Assembly: GCA_030549775.1 (NCBI GenBank)
Contig: CM060180.1
Location: forward strand, 83,421,672-83,485,671
Direction: 5' to 3'
Length of the DNA: 64,000 nt
Origin: Tamarix chinensis
Taxonomy: Eukaryota > Streptophyta > Magnoliopsida > Caryophyllales > Tamaricaceae
In this document: positions 23,521 to 35,549 of the stretch, piece by piece
Layout: each line of letters begins with the position of its first letter
How positions within the stretch are numbered: position 1 is the stretch's first letter
Position numbers and translations under genes: made by a program
The notes under the pieces: generated by a model
What the model was told of the DNA's origin: nothing
Databases searched by the model: none
What the model saw: only the letters and a program-made list of their open reading frames with translations

Positions 23521-24577
23521 GATAGTAGATGGGATAATAGGGTTTTGGGGATCGGCAGGAAGGTATTAGCTGCGAGAATTTGGGTGGCCAGCGGTAGTAA
23601 TTGGTCGGCAATCATTTGGGTTGCATCGAAGTTTTGCGAGGCTGGGGAGAAGAAACGGGCAAGAGATAACAGACGAGAGTTATGCCAATTTATTCCTCGA
23701 GTCAAGGGGAATACAATGAGACAAGAAACGGCCGGTCAAAGTATCTGTAGTCGGCGACGCCATTGATGGGGTCGGGAGTTGCAACCGCGTCGACGGAGGA
23801 GAAAGGAGGAAAAAGGAAGAAGAAAAGGAGGTGGACCGGTCGGCCGGGGAAAGAAAAGAAAAAGGGGGAGAAACGGGCTGGTCAGCGCGGTGAGGGGGTC
23901 ATTAAATGGAACGACGAGTTTCGGGCGTAACACGGACAAAACGCAGCATGTCGGCGGGCGAAAGAAGGGCGACGAGCGCGGGCTGGGCCGTGTCGAAGAA
24001 AAAGAAGAGGAAAGGGAAATTGGGTCGCGAGCTGGCCCAGTTCGGGGAGAAGAAGAAAAAAGAAAAAAAGAAAAGAAAAAAAGAAAAAAAAAAGAAAAAG
24101 GAAGAAGGAAAAAGAAAAATGGAAAAAGAAAAAAGAAAAAATAGTGGTTTGGCTTAATTAAATTAATTGGGATATTTGAGTTATTTAAAAATAATAATAT
24201 TTAAATAAAATAATATTTAAATCCCTTTTTAGGCTAAATTAGGATTTTAAAAAGATTTCTCATAAATTCCATTTTAATTAGTAAAACACCCTAATTTTCT
24301 TCCATTAAATTATTTATAAAATTAATATTAATTTGGAACTATTTCCTCCTTCTTATTTTAAATAAAATAATTTATTTAGTTAATTTCTAAAATAAAATCC
24401 TTAATTAGCTAAAATACCCAAATTTCTCCTAATTAAAATAGTAATAAATTTCTTCTTAATTTGTCCTAATTAATTTCCTTTTATTTTAATATAATAATTT
24501 ATTTAATTACTTTTTATAATAAAACCTCATTTAAATATAATATTTAAAATTAGAAAATTTTGGGGCATTTCATAGAG

Positions 24578-25018
24578 GTATGTCCTCTTGAAGTATTTGA
24601 ATACCTAACCAAGTTAGACATCAAGGTTGAGAAACAGTTGGATAGGACAAAGCCACAAAGTAAGTCAAGCAATGTTCCATATGGTTTAACTTTCAAGGGT
24701 GTGTCAAAGCCACCAATTTCTCAAGCCACAAACCAAGACCATGCTAGGAAGATGACTCATAAAGAAAAGGGTGAAGATTAAGTGGTTGATAAGCTGAACA
24801 AGCAATGCTTCATATGTAGAGGTTGTGGCCAGTTTGCTCGCGATTATCCAAACCAAAGGACGTTGACTTTGAAGGAGATAGCAAACATGGAGTCTTATGA
24901 AGAGAATGAAGACCTTGATGAAGATTTAGAAGAAGAAAGTGATAGGCCGAAGGATGCTTTGGAAGGAGGCCAAGTGGATTGCTACGCATTGCAAAGGGTT
25001 CTCCAAGTACAACAATAA
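24578..25018 (+). pseudogene. E1 gag C-terminal part with mutated zinc knuckle
   Basis: It continues the E1 Gag after LTR d ('CPLEVFEYLTKLDIKVEKQL'). One in-frame stop (24779-24781) precedes 'CFICRGCGQFARDYPN' (24806-24853). That is a CCHC knuckle whose His has become Gln and whose last Cys has become Tyr. An acidic tail follows, as is usual before the protease. It is non-functional. Frame is kept from 24578 through the protease at 25094. Confidence 0.8.
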
Positions 25019-25063
25019 CCTTTTCTTGCTCAATGGGAGAAGAATTTCAAGGCAAAATACAGA

Positions 25064-25600
25064 ATTGGTGATAAAGTGTGTGAATTAATCATTGATAGTG
25101 GCTCATGCACTAATGTTTCTAGTGAGAAGATAGTCAACAAGTTCAGTTTGAAGATGAAGGGTCATCTAAGACCATATTCACTCAAATGGCTCAACAAAGA
25201 TAAAGGCTTAAGGGTAACCAAACAAACTCTTATCTCTTTTAAGATTGAAAATTATTTTGGTGATGTTTTATAAGATATTTTTCCTATAGATGCTTATCAC
25301 ATTTTTTGGGGAGGCTGTGGCAATTTGATAAGAAGGTTGTGCATGACGGGGTCCCTAATGAGTATCTGGTGTGTAAGGGATACAAGAAGTTTAGGCTCAA
25401 ACCTAATCAAGATAGGGAGGATTTGATTTTGAGGAGTGAAAAGGAAGAAACAAAGAAGAAAGAAGTTAAGTGTAAGAAAGGAAAAAAGAAGAGTAATATG
25501 GAGTTGTTGATACTTAAGGATTTTGAGATGAATAAAGCCATCAAAGATGAGAAGATATGCTGGAAGAGATCCAACGAGGGGAGAATGCTAATATGGATTT
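25064..25600 (+). pseudogene. E1 aspartic protease and linker
   Basis: 'CELIIDSGSCTNVSS' carries the D-S-G active site (25094-25102) of the retropepsin. 'YSLKWLN' and 'VTKQTLI' follow, then after a frameshift 'RLWQFDKKVVHDGVPNEYLV', all typical of the Ty3/gypsy protease to linker segment. A lysine-rich linker (25430-25500) precedes RT. Confidence 0.8.
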
Positions 25601-26345
25601 GAAATTGCAACAAGTATTGAAAGAGTATGCCAATATATTTTCAGAAGATTTGCCAAGTGGGAAACCTCCTTTGAAAGGTATTGAGCATGCTATTGATCTT
25701 ATGCTAGGAGTTCCATTACTAAATAAGTAATCTTATTGATGCAATCCAAAGGAGGCTAAGAAGCTACATAAATAAGTGCTAGAGTTATTAGACTAAAGTT
25801 ATATTAAGAAGAGTATGAATCCATCCGATGTTATAGCTTTGTTAGTGCCTAAGAAGGATGGTATGTGGAGGATGTGTATTGATTCAAAAGACATCAACAA
25901 CATCACAATCAAGTACAGATTTTTGATGCCATGATTAGATGGCACGTTACATGAGTTGCATGGTGTAAAGGTGTTCTTGAAGATTGATTTTAGAAGCAGT
26001 GATCATCAATGAGGATATGGGAAGGGGATGAGTGGAAGATAGTTGTTAAGACTAAGTACGGGTTGTATGAGTGGTTGGTGATGCCATTTGGGCTATGTAA
26101 TGCACCAAGTTCCTTCATGAGGTTGATAACAAAGTTACTTAAACCTTTTCTTGGGGCCTTTGTTATTTTTTACCTCGATGATATCTTGGTATATCGCAAG
26201 AGTGAGTTTGAGCACATACAACAACTGAATAGGATATTTGACAAGCTTAGAGAGGTGAAGCTCTATGGTAAGATGGAGAAGTGTGACTTTATGATGGAGA
26301 GGGTGATTTTTATTATTTTTATTGTGAGTGAGGATGGTATTTGAT
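25601..26345 (+). pseudogene. E1 reverse transcriptase
   Basis: The translation in mixed frames shows 'LVPKKDGMWRMCIDS' (25846-25890) and 'YGLYEWLVMPFGLCNAPSSF' with the catalytic YLDD (26171-26182) in a 112-codon open stretch from 26009. Stops at 25729 and 25795 and frame changes near 25935 and 26345 break the gene. Confidence 0.85.
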
Positions 26346-26946
26346 TTGAACCATCAAAGGGGGAAGCTATACAAACGTGGCCATTCTTACTGATGTCCAT
26401 GAATTTTTAAGTTTCCATAGGTTGGACTCATTCTGTAAGAGGTTCATCAAATACTTATCTACCATTGCATCACTCACACAAGTGATGAAGAAATGAGAGT
26501 TACAATGGAATAATTAAGGGACAAGGGCTTTTTAAGACTTTAAGACAAAGCTCTCAAATGCACCGATCTTATCTTTACCTGGTTTTGATAAATTATTTGA
26601 AGTAAAATGTGATGCCAATGGTGTAGGAATTGGGGGTGTGCTCTCACTCAAAAGGAAACCAATTAATTTCTTTAGTGAGAAGTTTAATGGCGCAAGACTC
26701 AACTATTCAACCTACGATAAAGATTACTATGCTATTGTGCGTTGTTTGGAGAAGTGAAGTCATTACTTAAGACCCAAGCCTTTTGTGCTTCATTTAGATC
26801 ATGAGAGAATGAAGTATTTGCATGGTCAAAAGAAGGTGAGTCCAAGACATAATAAGTGGATAAGCTTCTTGTAGACATTTGTGTTTTCTACAAGACATGT
26901 GTATGGTAAAGAAAATGCCTTAGCAGATACATTATGAAGGAGGACC
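26346..26946 (+). pseudogene. E1 RNase H
   Basis: Broken RNase H: '[19 protein letters not shown]' (26590-26645) with the first catalytic acidic residue, '[20 protein letters not shown]' and 'LRPKPFVLHLDHERMKY'. It is interrupted by stops at 26756 and elsewhere. Confidence 0.8.
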
Positions 26947-28177
26947 ATGGTACTTACCATGATGGATGAAAAGCTTTTGGGGTTTAAAATTTTGAAGAGC
27001 CAATATGCCATGGATGATGATTTTGCTATGATCTTTGAAGAGTGCAAGAAACAAGGGAGCCCTAGAGCTTATGTCATTCAAGATGGGTTCTTATTCAAGC
27101 ACAACAAATTATGTGTGCCAAAGACTTCAGATCGAGACATGTTAAGCAAAGAGGTGCATAAAAGAGAATTGTAGGATACTTTGGGGTTCAAAAGACTTTG
27201 GAGTTTCTGCAAGAACATCTCTATTAGCTGAGAATGAAAAAAGGAGTACAAGCCATAGTTGTTAGGTGTGCTATGTTTCAAAGGAGCAAGAGTTTCTTTC
27301 ACAACGGGTTATATGTACCTTTCCCTGTGCATACTCAACCATGGGAAGGTGCTAGTATGAATTTTATTTTGGGATTGCCTAGGACACAATGAGGTAAGGA
27401 TTCTATTATGGTTGTAGTGGATCAATTTTCCAAGATGGCTCATTATATTCTGTGTCACAGGACCGATGATGCTACCCATGTTATGGATTTATACTTCAAG
27501 AGGATCATGAGGTTGCATGGAATTCCGAGAATTATTGTTTCATATAGAGATGTGAAGTTCCTAAGCTATTTTTGGAATACTTTATGGCACATACTAGGAA
27601 TGAAGCTTTACATCATCCTCAAACGGATGGACAAACCGAAGTTACTAATAGAACTTTGTGTACTTTGCTACAGGGATTAGTGAGTAAGAGTGCTAAGGAT
27701 TGGGATGTCAAGTTAGCACAAGCTGAGTTTTCTTACAATCAAAGTCCTTCTACTACAATAAGCTCTAGTCCGTTCGAAATAGTATATGGTATTAATCCAT
27801 ATATGCTAATTGATATGATACCATTAAAGAAGGGTGAAGTGAAGAGTTATGATGCACAAGAGAGAGTGGAGTTATTTCAAAAGCTTCATAAAAAATCAAG
27901 CACAATATTGAGAAGGCAAATGAAGTGTACAAGACAAGAGCTAACAAGCATAGGAGCCAACATGTTTTTCAACTAGGAGATTTAGTATGGTTACACTTGA
28001 GGAATGAGAGATTTCTTAATCTAAGGAAGCAAAAGCTTATGCCAAGGGTGGATGGTCCTTTCAAAGTACTTTGAAAGTTTTGATAGAGCGCTTTCCTATG
28101 GTGGGGTGTCAAGGATATTTAATGTTGGGGATATTAGCCCAACTATGGAGATGCAAATTTGAGGGGAAATTCAAATC
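26947..28177 (+). pseudogene. E1 integrase
   Basis: The N-terminal zinc region (26947-27300) is degenerate. The core runs from '[14 protein letters not shown]' (first Asp) through 'IVSYRDVKF' (second Asp) to '[11 protein letters not shown]' (Glu, codon at 27638-27640), with a frameshift between 27540 and 27600. The C-terminal part has the 'GPFKV'-like segment and ends 'NVGDISP'. No chromodomain is apparent, so clade is left open. Confidence 0.85.
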
Positions 28178-28190
28178 AACAAGGGGAGAA
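28178..28190 (+). promoter_or_regulatory. Polypurine tract of E1
   Basis: The sequence caaggggagaa is directly before the 3' LTR start TGATGTAGG. Confidence 0.75.
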
Positions 28191-29237
28191 TGATGTAGGA
28201 TAAAACACTTGAGAATTTGTTTTTATAATTATGAAACCAAGTATTCTTCATTCTAAAATTATCTCCCGCAAATTTGAAGACCAACAAATAGATGGTTATG
28301 TTGCTTGAAACGTAATAAACAAGCAATTAAGTGTCTACATGCATGTGCATGGCATACATGGCAAGCAAGGAGGGAGTAACCACGGCCATGGGGAGTTTAT
28401 TGGCAGGATTTTTGAGTGTCATTAGTAATTTAGATAATTTATTAATTAAGTAGTAAAGTCAGATATTAAAGTTAGCATAAAGCAACATCAAGTTAACATG
28501 AAGGTAGCATAATATCTTTTAGCTTGTAATATTTTGAATTATGCTTTTAGATAGTGGTGGAAAGGCTAAATGTTTCTATAAGCGTCGAGCATAGACAAGG
28601 AAGAATTAAATTGAAGTTGAAGATCAACATTGAAGTTGAATACAAGTGAATTCTGTGCGAGTTCAAACTCAAGCAAATAGAATCTGTGTGAACGGTTTAG
28701 CTTGAAAGTTTTAATCTCTTCGTCTATGTGAATTAGAGATTAACCCATATCTTTTCTACTCTAATTAATCCATATTTTTTCTGCCATAATTACCATCAAA
28801 ATCCTAATCTAATTTGAAGTTAATCAAAACCCTAATTCGGTATATACAAATAAAACCCTAAACACACCATTCAAAACCCTAACCTTTCCATACAAACCAA
28901 ACGCAACCTTAATTCTTGTATTTGAATCAAACCCTAACCCTAACCATAAACCACAACTTTAAACTTATTCTAAAATCTAACCTTCAAAGCTTAACATCAT
29001 CAATACACCATTGTCGAATTCATATAACAACTTCCACAAACCATACGAATCATCACCATTAGTAATCCATAGCTGTTGAACCATATCTATTTTATTCGAA
29101 TCACCACCATCCTATTTTCCTCCTATTCGAATGTGATAAACCCTAGTACACCATCACCGATCCATATCCTATTTATTATCATCACAATAAAAGAATAATC
29201 TTATCGATTTGTGAAATCTTCCCTCCCACACACAGTA
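28191..29237 (+). mobile_element. 3' LTR of E1
   Basis: It is the partner of 17926-18947. The two copies differ by many substitutions and small indels over about 1.03 kb, so the insertion is old. It ends ...CACAGTA (terminus decayed from TCA) followed by the duplication AAAGG. Confidence 0.8.
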
Positions 29238-29242
29238 AAAGG

Positions 29243-32100
29243 GTGCATAAGGATATACTATCATGTATAATTCTAACAAAGCATAATGCATTATGCTTAG
29301 TTTCACATTCTTCTCACATAAGCACTTATACGGATATTATTAAAGACCATCCAAGCAACCTCTAGGGTTTATTTGCTATTACCCCATTCTTTAAGTTATA
29401 CCATTTAATTTTCCATTTATGAGACAGATGAGTCATCCAATCAATATTCTATTTCATAACTAGTTAGTTATTTCAACCATTAGCCAAGTGTATAAACTAT
29501 ATTTTATTCCCTTCAATAAATCATGCCATACTTGCATTCTTAAATTATCATTAACCATTCACTTGGTCATCATTCATAAATTATCAACCAATATTTACCA
29601 TCCATATTTTATTTTCATCAAGTAATGGACTATGCACCACCTCATGGTTTCACATACCATGGAAGCCTATCCAAATAAGGGACATAAAATTAAGGCCAAA
29701 GCCAATCATCAAGTGGACATAAGTCTTGAATGAAACCAATCACTAGAATGGACATAAGTCTAGGCCGAAGCCAACAAATATAGACATAAGTCCAGGCTGA
29801 CGCCTCTAGGTAACTAGACCCTTTAGTATTGATACCTCCTATTGCATCATCAATGTCTAGAATAGGTATAACACCAGGACCTCTTAGGATCTCACCCAAA
29901 GGAAAAGCCTGAAGGCACCAAAAATGCTCAAAAGTAAACTAACCTATGGTAGCCAATCAAGGATCAAATAACCTAAACCCATACTCAACTTTTGTTTTCT
30001 CTTTACATGATTAGTAGTTTATTCATAAGGATAGGTGATCATACAAGGCCCATACAAAGCAAGAGAGGCAATTTTCCATATCAATCGTTTTAGTTCCATT
30101 TTCCCAAGCCTATAGGTTTATGCTTGTCCTTGGCCAGTATTATTCATATCCACCATATTATTTAATTCAACTCCATGCTAAGCTTCAATACTCTTTTCTT
30201 AATATCATCACTTATCATGAGTGAAATACTCATTTAGCCTTTACATTACTCGTAAAGTATACCATAAATTAGGATCCATTTTAATCCTTTTATTAGGTCA
30301 ATAAGCCATGATAAAATCTATAATTGTATCCCATTAATAATCATGGTATAGTCCCAAATATAGCCTCAAAGCATAACAAAACCAAAAGGAAACAAATCGT
30401 GCCAACCATTTGATCGATTTGACTCAATTAGACCATGCTTTCCTCATACCAATTAGTTGGTTTAGGAAAACCAATTAATAGTTCATATACTAGTCGATCG
30501 GTTCTACCCAACAAGTTGATGGGTTTAAGTAGAGAGTAAGACAATGGTCTCTACATGCTTACCAGTCAATGGGTTAGATCAACTAGTTGAAGGTTATAGG
30601 AACCGATCGATCAGTTTGACCTAATAAATCGATTGGTTTACCCTAACATGACACCAAATCATAAATTTCATGTAGATTCTTACATATAAATCATCCTTGA
30701 CCACATTAAAACATGTATCGACATAGTCTAACATATTTTCAACCATATTAACATGCATTTCTTAACATGAAGTCACCATATCTTGTTTTTACCAATTTTC
30801 ATGCTTTTTACTCAAATCATTCCATTTAGCCACCCAAATCACGTATAACAATTGTATTCACTCGTGATAACATGCAGAAATTAGCTAAAAGTAACACCTA
30901 ACATACAAGAATGCTTGCTAAACATTTTAGAAGTAAGAATCACTTATTTAATGCAAGCACAATTCCCTTAGAACTAGAAATTTCTTACCGTGGGAATCTT
31001 GGCTTTTAAAACCTTAAAACTAAAATCTTAAACTTAGAAATTATACCAAAACCTTATCAAAATTTTGAACTTAGAAACAAAAAGGAACAAGAACATACCA
31101 ACTTGAGGCCAAAAATAGAGGAAAGCCACTCAACCTTTTTCCCATAATCTAACTCTTCCTTGATTAACAATTGAAAAAAGAGAGAGCCAGAGACATGATC
31201 ATATGAGTGTCAGAAAATAGATTGGTAAGGCTTGAAGTATGGAAAGAAGGATGGTAAATATAAGACTTAAAAAATTTGGTGGCTGAAAGAAAGGTGCATA
31301 GAAGGGATTATTGGGGCTATTAATAGCCAACCAATTGAAGGGAAACACTCATATTTCAAGAACGAACTCGAAACCCTACAATTTACCATTTGAATTCGAG
31401 CATAATGGATAGATTTTACCTAAAATTTAATGACCTATTCTCTATAAGTCCAATGGTATCTCTAGAGAATGTGTGTCAATTAGATCAGAATTAGCATTAT
31501 TGAATGGGATAATAGAAGGTCAATATGGAAATAATCTTCTAGCTACTCAGATTCACATGTAAGATCGAAGCATTTATCTTAAAACTATGCAGAGGATAGA
31601 GGACAAAAAAGACAATGCTAATGTTATATCTCTCCCTTAATTATCCCAATCAACCTCCAAATCAATTTGAGGGAATATTTTGGGTTAATTGTATCATGAA
31701 AATAGTTAGGAATATCTTAGGGACAAATTAGCATAGGTTGGTAAAGTTCCATTTTAGTGTAAGGAAATTTTCAGGAATTTTTCAATAAATCAAGATAAAA
31801 AAATTATGATCAGCTTGACAAACTAGTTGATGGGTTTGGGTCTACCAGTTGACTGTTATACCACCTGTCAATCAATTCCCCCTCCCCCCACCAATCGATT
31901 GGTTTAGTCAAAAAAACTAAATTTTCTAAAACACCAAACTAACTAATCGATTTGCCTATAAAACTCAATAAACTCCATTTTTCAACATGGTTTCAAATCA
32001 AACTTTATCTCAAAACAAATCATAACATTAAATCAAAATCAAAGGCCAACATTTTGATATAATTCTTATTCAACCATTTACAAAAACATGGAGTATTACA
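29243..32100 (-). mobile_element. Solo LTR 'e', right piece
   Basis: It continues LTR e after E1 and ends GGAGTATTACA. It contains a donor-like CACG|GTAAGAA on the minus strand near 30990, a decayed TATTAATAG near 31310 where younger LTRs have the TATA box, and several copies of the CTAGTCGATCGGTT/ACCAATCGATTGGT motif (30400-30650, 31810-31920). The whole LTR is about 3.46 kb without E1. Confidence 0.65.
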
Positions 32101-33827
32101 AGCTATGCCTAAGGTAATAACACAAGTGATCAAGTAAAATAAATATGCGTTTCCTAAAGGTATGCATATAACTATAATAAGATCAAGATCAAAATATGAT
32201 CACTTAAAATATTATTATCTTAGACAACATAAGTAGAGAAAGAGGAGATATGAGCATCAAGATTTATAGGAATAACTCATATTTGTGATATCACTAAAGC
32301 TCGTGAGATTTTATAATTGTAATATTTATATTAATAATGCATAGAGTATTTAATGAGTCATAAATATACTCAAGTAAAAAAAATGATATGAAAATAAATG
32401 TTAGAGTTATACAAATCCAACTACATCAAAAAATAGGAGGGAAAGCATGACAAGGATTATGCAAATATATGAGAATGTTCCTCAACATGAACATAGATCA
32501 ACATGAGATGATAATGATAATTTCATCTTGAAAGTTATGACACAATACCTTATCATATGTTTCCCTTTTATATAGTAGACAAAAATCAAAAGAAATAAGG
32601 AATATGATGAATGATCTATTCAATAAGTAACCTGTCAATAATATGATGAATTAGAGATCAATACAAACACATAAATGAAATTCAAGAGTACCACCCATTT
32701 GTATTAAGTAATACAGTTAAGCATAATGAATATACTTTTTAACATGAAGTTGATATATGGTAATGATCGTGTACATAAGATGGCACAAGTGAATTACACA
32801 ATGAAGTCATGTGATCAATTAATTTTAGAGTTGCATCTATCAACCTAGCTAATAAATAGGAAAGTTTGTATGTGGCTAAGAGGTGTACAGAAGCATGCTG
32901 GTAAAAGGTTGCATTATAATTATCTCAAGAGTGACTTTTTATGATCAAATCATATAGAGGCATAACATCACTCAAGAGTCAATAACATGAGTAAAGGCCA
33001 AGGCATAGCTAATAGAAACACTTGTCATCAAGGAATAGTATAAAATTGAGAACCATAAAGCATGTGAAAAAGAATATCATAATTTAAAGTATATGCCCAA
33101 GAAATAGATGATCAATTTACTCTTGCAATTAGTTATATGAAAATAATATTGAAACAAGCATCTTTAGGCCACATTAATTTTACACTAGTTTACTCAAGCA
33201 AGGAAGTGTCTTAGCTCCCTATTATGCCATATTATATCAATTGTTTCTATTTTATGGTAATGAATGGATGAGAAGTATAACGAAATAGAAATAGGATGAA
33301 GCATGCACACAAGAACCAAAATGTCAAAAACAAGGTGAATTGTTGAGCATGACAACAATTATATTGATTTCAAAACGTAAAATGACATCCATTTGTATCA
33401 AGTATGATCATTTAGTCATCAAAAGGAGGAACTTTTTAGATGCAAGGAAGCAAAACTATCAAAGAATACATGTCCTAAGCACTTCCCATTTCATGAAATA
33501 TATATGAGTGGAATGAAATATCAAATTATTACAATTAAGAATTAGCATTCACACTTCAATGGAAATTAAGTTATAAGCATTAATTATAAAGCCATCCATG
33601 AATTGCTTCTCAATTTATAATCGATAAGAAGCAAGAGGGATAAGATGTGTACATCAAGAAAGTAGTTTCCCAACAAATGTCACTTGCTAGATTTTTATTT
33701 TTTAGGGAAGAAAATGGAAGTTGATAAACGATATCAAATTTCAGTAAGAGTGTCATGTATGTTCATAGAGAATATAAAACTCTTGTAATCATTTATGATC
33801 ATAAAGCAACATGTCTAGTCAAGTAGG
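32101..33827 (-). mobile_element. Second Sirevirus interior, right piece
   Basis: It is clearly homologous to 8301-10023 ('agctatgcctaaggtaataacacaagtgat' and on to 'catgtctagtcaagtagga', quoted here only as landmarks). Homology stops at 33827. No coding content is recognisable. Confidence 0.65.
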
Positions 33828-34231
33828 ATATTACATACTACATAAAAATTTCCATTTCCATACTTAATCATTTCCCTTTTTATTTCCAATTATTAAGGTA
33901 AACCATAAGATAATCAATCCATGACAAGCCCAGTAAACATTAAGATTAACATATCCTAATATTCGATTATTCATAAAAGATAGGTTAAAATAATCAAAAT
34001 TTCCTTTATAACCCTAATTTCACTATTTTATTCATTTCCGTACACAATATTATCATTATGAGAGATTTTTCATTAGAAAAAAAGGTAATATTCTACATTA
34101 TTTTATAATGTAGGTAATCTTTACATTTTGACAATTAGCTGTATTTTCTACTATTCATGCATTTAGTGGGTTGCGCCTATAAAATCTTAATCATGTAACT
34201 ATCACGTATCACATCTTTCATGAAGCATATA
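33828..34231. other. Unassigned AT-rich stretch
   Basis: It lies between the end of Sirevirus homology and solo LTR c. There is no open frame and no motif I recognise. It ends in ATATA, the target duplication of LTR c. Confidence 0.4.
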
Positions 34232-34951
34232 TGTAACACCCCAAAATTTACACATTTTTTTTTTAAAAGCAATACTCATAAATTAAAACCGTAAATTCTG
34301 GGGATGTTACCGCCACACTTAGTACCAGACCAGTTCATCATACCGTTATGGTACCACGTGCTAAGGCTAAGAAGACACTTTTAGTAACAACATCAATAAA
34401 CCGAATTTATAACAAGGAAAATCAGAGTACGCACAAATCTTACGTAATTCGAAATACCGACTAATGTTTTTAAATAATAATTAAACAACATTGATAAAGT
34501 TGTTTCTGCAACTTAAACATAATAAAAATAACATGAGTCATAAATTAAAAAGGAAAACGACCACGTCTCTCTCTAGAAGTCGATCCAGCCCAGCTATCAC
34601 TTTGCCCCTCCTGATGTCCCGTAGACATCAATAGCATCAAAGTAGGTATCTCCTACCTGCAACAAATTAGACAGGCCTTCTGCTCGTGGGAATGAGCAGC
34701 ACCCATGAAACGGGTGATCAGTACGCTACGTACCGAGTAAGGTAACCGAATACTAAGGCCGGCATATAACACATTAATTCATGTAGGATAACGATCACGT
34801 ACAATTATAACCCACACATATGATACATATAAGCATAAAGTGAACTCTATAACTTATAATCAACAGTCCACACATAAGGCCCACAAGATCTGGATTAATC
34901 ATTTAATCTTTCTTTTATCAGAAGTCAATTCACACCATGCCTTTTATCAAT

Positions 34952-35460
34952 CCATGCGAAAACAGGAACACCCCACTATTATAACCGGTGGGCCGGACAC
35001 ACATAGGGTAAAACCCTAACCACTATTCCTGACCGGTGGATCGGTCTGGTTCCTGCTCGCATCATATCCATGCAAAAACAGGAACACCCCACTATTATAA
35101 CCGGTGGGCCGGACACACATAGGGTAAAACCCTAACCACTATTCCTGACCGGTGGATCGGTCTGGTTCCTCCTCGCATGGTGTTTCGCTGTAAGTAATTT
35201 ATGTCTTTTAAGAGCTTTAACAATTCTGGTTTGTATTTATTGAGCTCGAGTCACCCCACTATTATAACCGGTGGGCCGGATACACATAGGGTAAAACCCT
35301 AACCACTATTCCTGACCGGTGGATCGGTCTGGTTCCTGCTCGCATCATATCCATGCGAAAACAGGAACACCCCACTATTATAACCGGTGGGCCGGACAAA
35401 CATAGGGTAAAACCCTAACCACTATTCCTGACCGGTGGATCGGTCTGGACCCGGCTCAAT
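34952..35460 (-). repeat. Duplicated compound inverted-repeat modules in LTR c
   Basis: The unit 34952-35062 is closed by ATGCG/CGCAT plus CAGGAAC/GTTCCTG (34963-34969/35049-35055). It holds two CCAC...GTGG units and TAGGGT/ACCCTA (35004-35009/35013-35018). A near copy follows (35069-35180). Another module (35239-35460) is closed by ATTGAGC/GCTCAAT and itself holds two of the 100 bp units. Confidence 0.75.
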
Positions 35461-35549
35461 AATTTTCCACTTTAAAAGATTAATGTCTTAAGTAATTTAT
35501 CCAAAAACATGTGTCATTCACAAACATTTGCCCAGACATGCGTGACTAA

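Larger units (their letters stand above)
19834..24572 (-). mobile_element. Solo LTR 'd', 4.74 kb, TSD TAGAG
   Basis: It runs from TGTAACACCCC to GGGGCATTTCA, flanked by perfect 5 bp duplications TAGAG (19829-19833, 24573-24577). There is no interior and no partner LTR, so it is a product of LTR-LTR recombination. In sense (minus) order it has: U3 with CT-rich tract (complement of 23780-24150), TATAAATAG (23513-23520), a telobox, a splice donor (22175), a telobox-rich stretch (about 21030-21560), inverted-repeat modules (20554-20900), a splice acceptor (20279) and the LTR end. Open frames at 23.5-24.1 kb arise from base bias. Confidence 0.9.

Noticed and set aside
23779..24157. Lysine/arginine/glutamate-rich frames of 121 and 83 codons
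   Set aside because: Translation of a GAAA/GGAG tract in LTR d; no domain, and overlapping frames give the same composition.
33828..33836. 'ATATTACA' as the right end of LTR B
   Set aside because: The flanking TACTA fits TATTA about as well, but the sequence before 53094 is homologous to the right end of LTR A whereas that before 33836 is Sirevirus interior.
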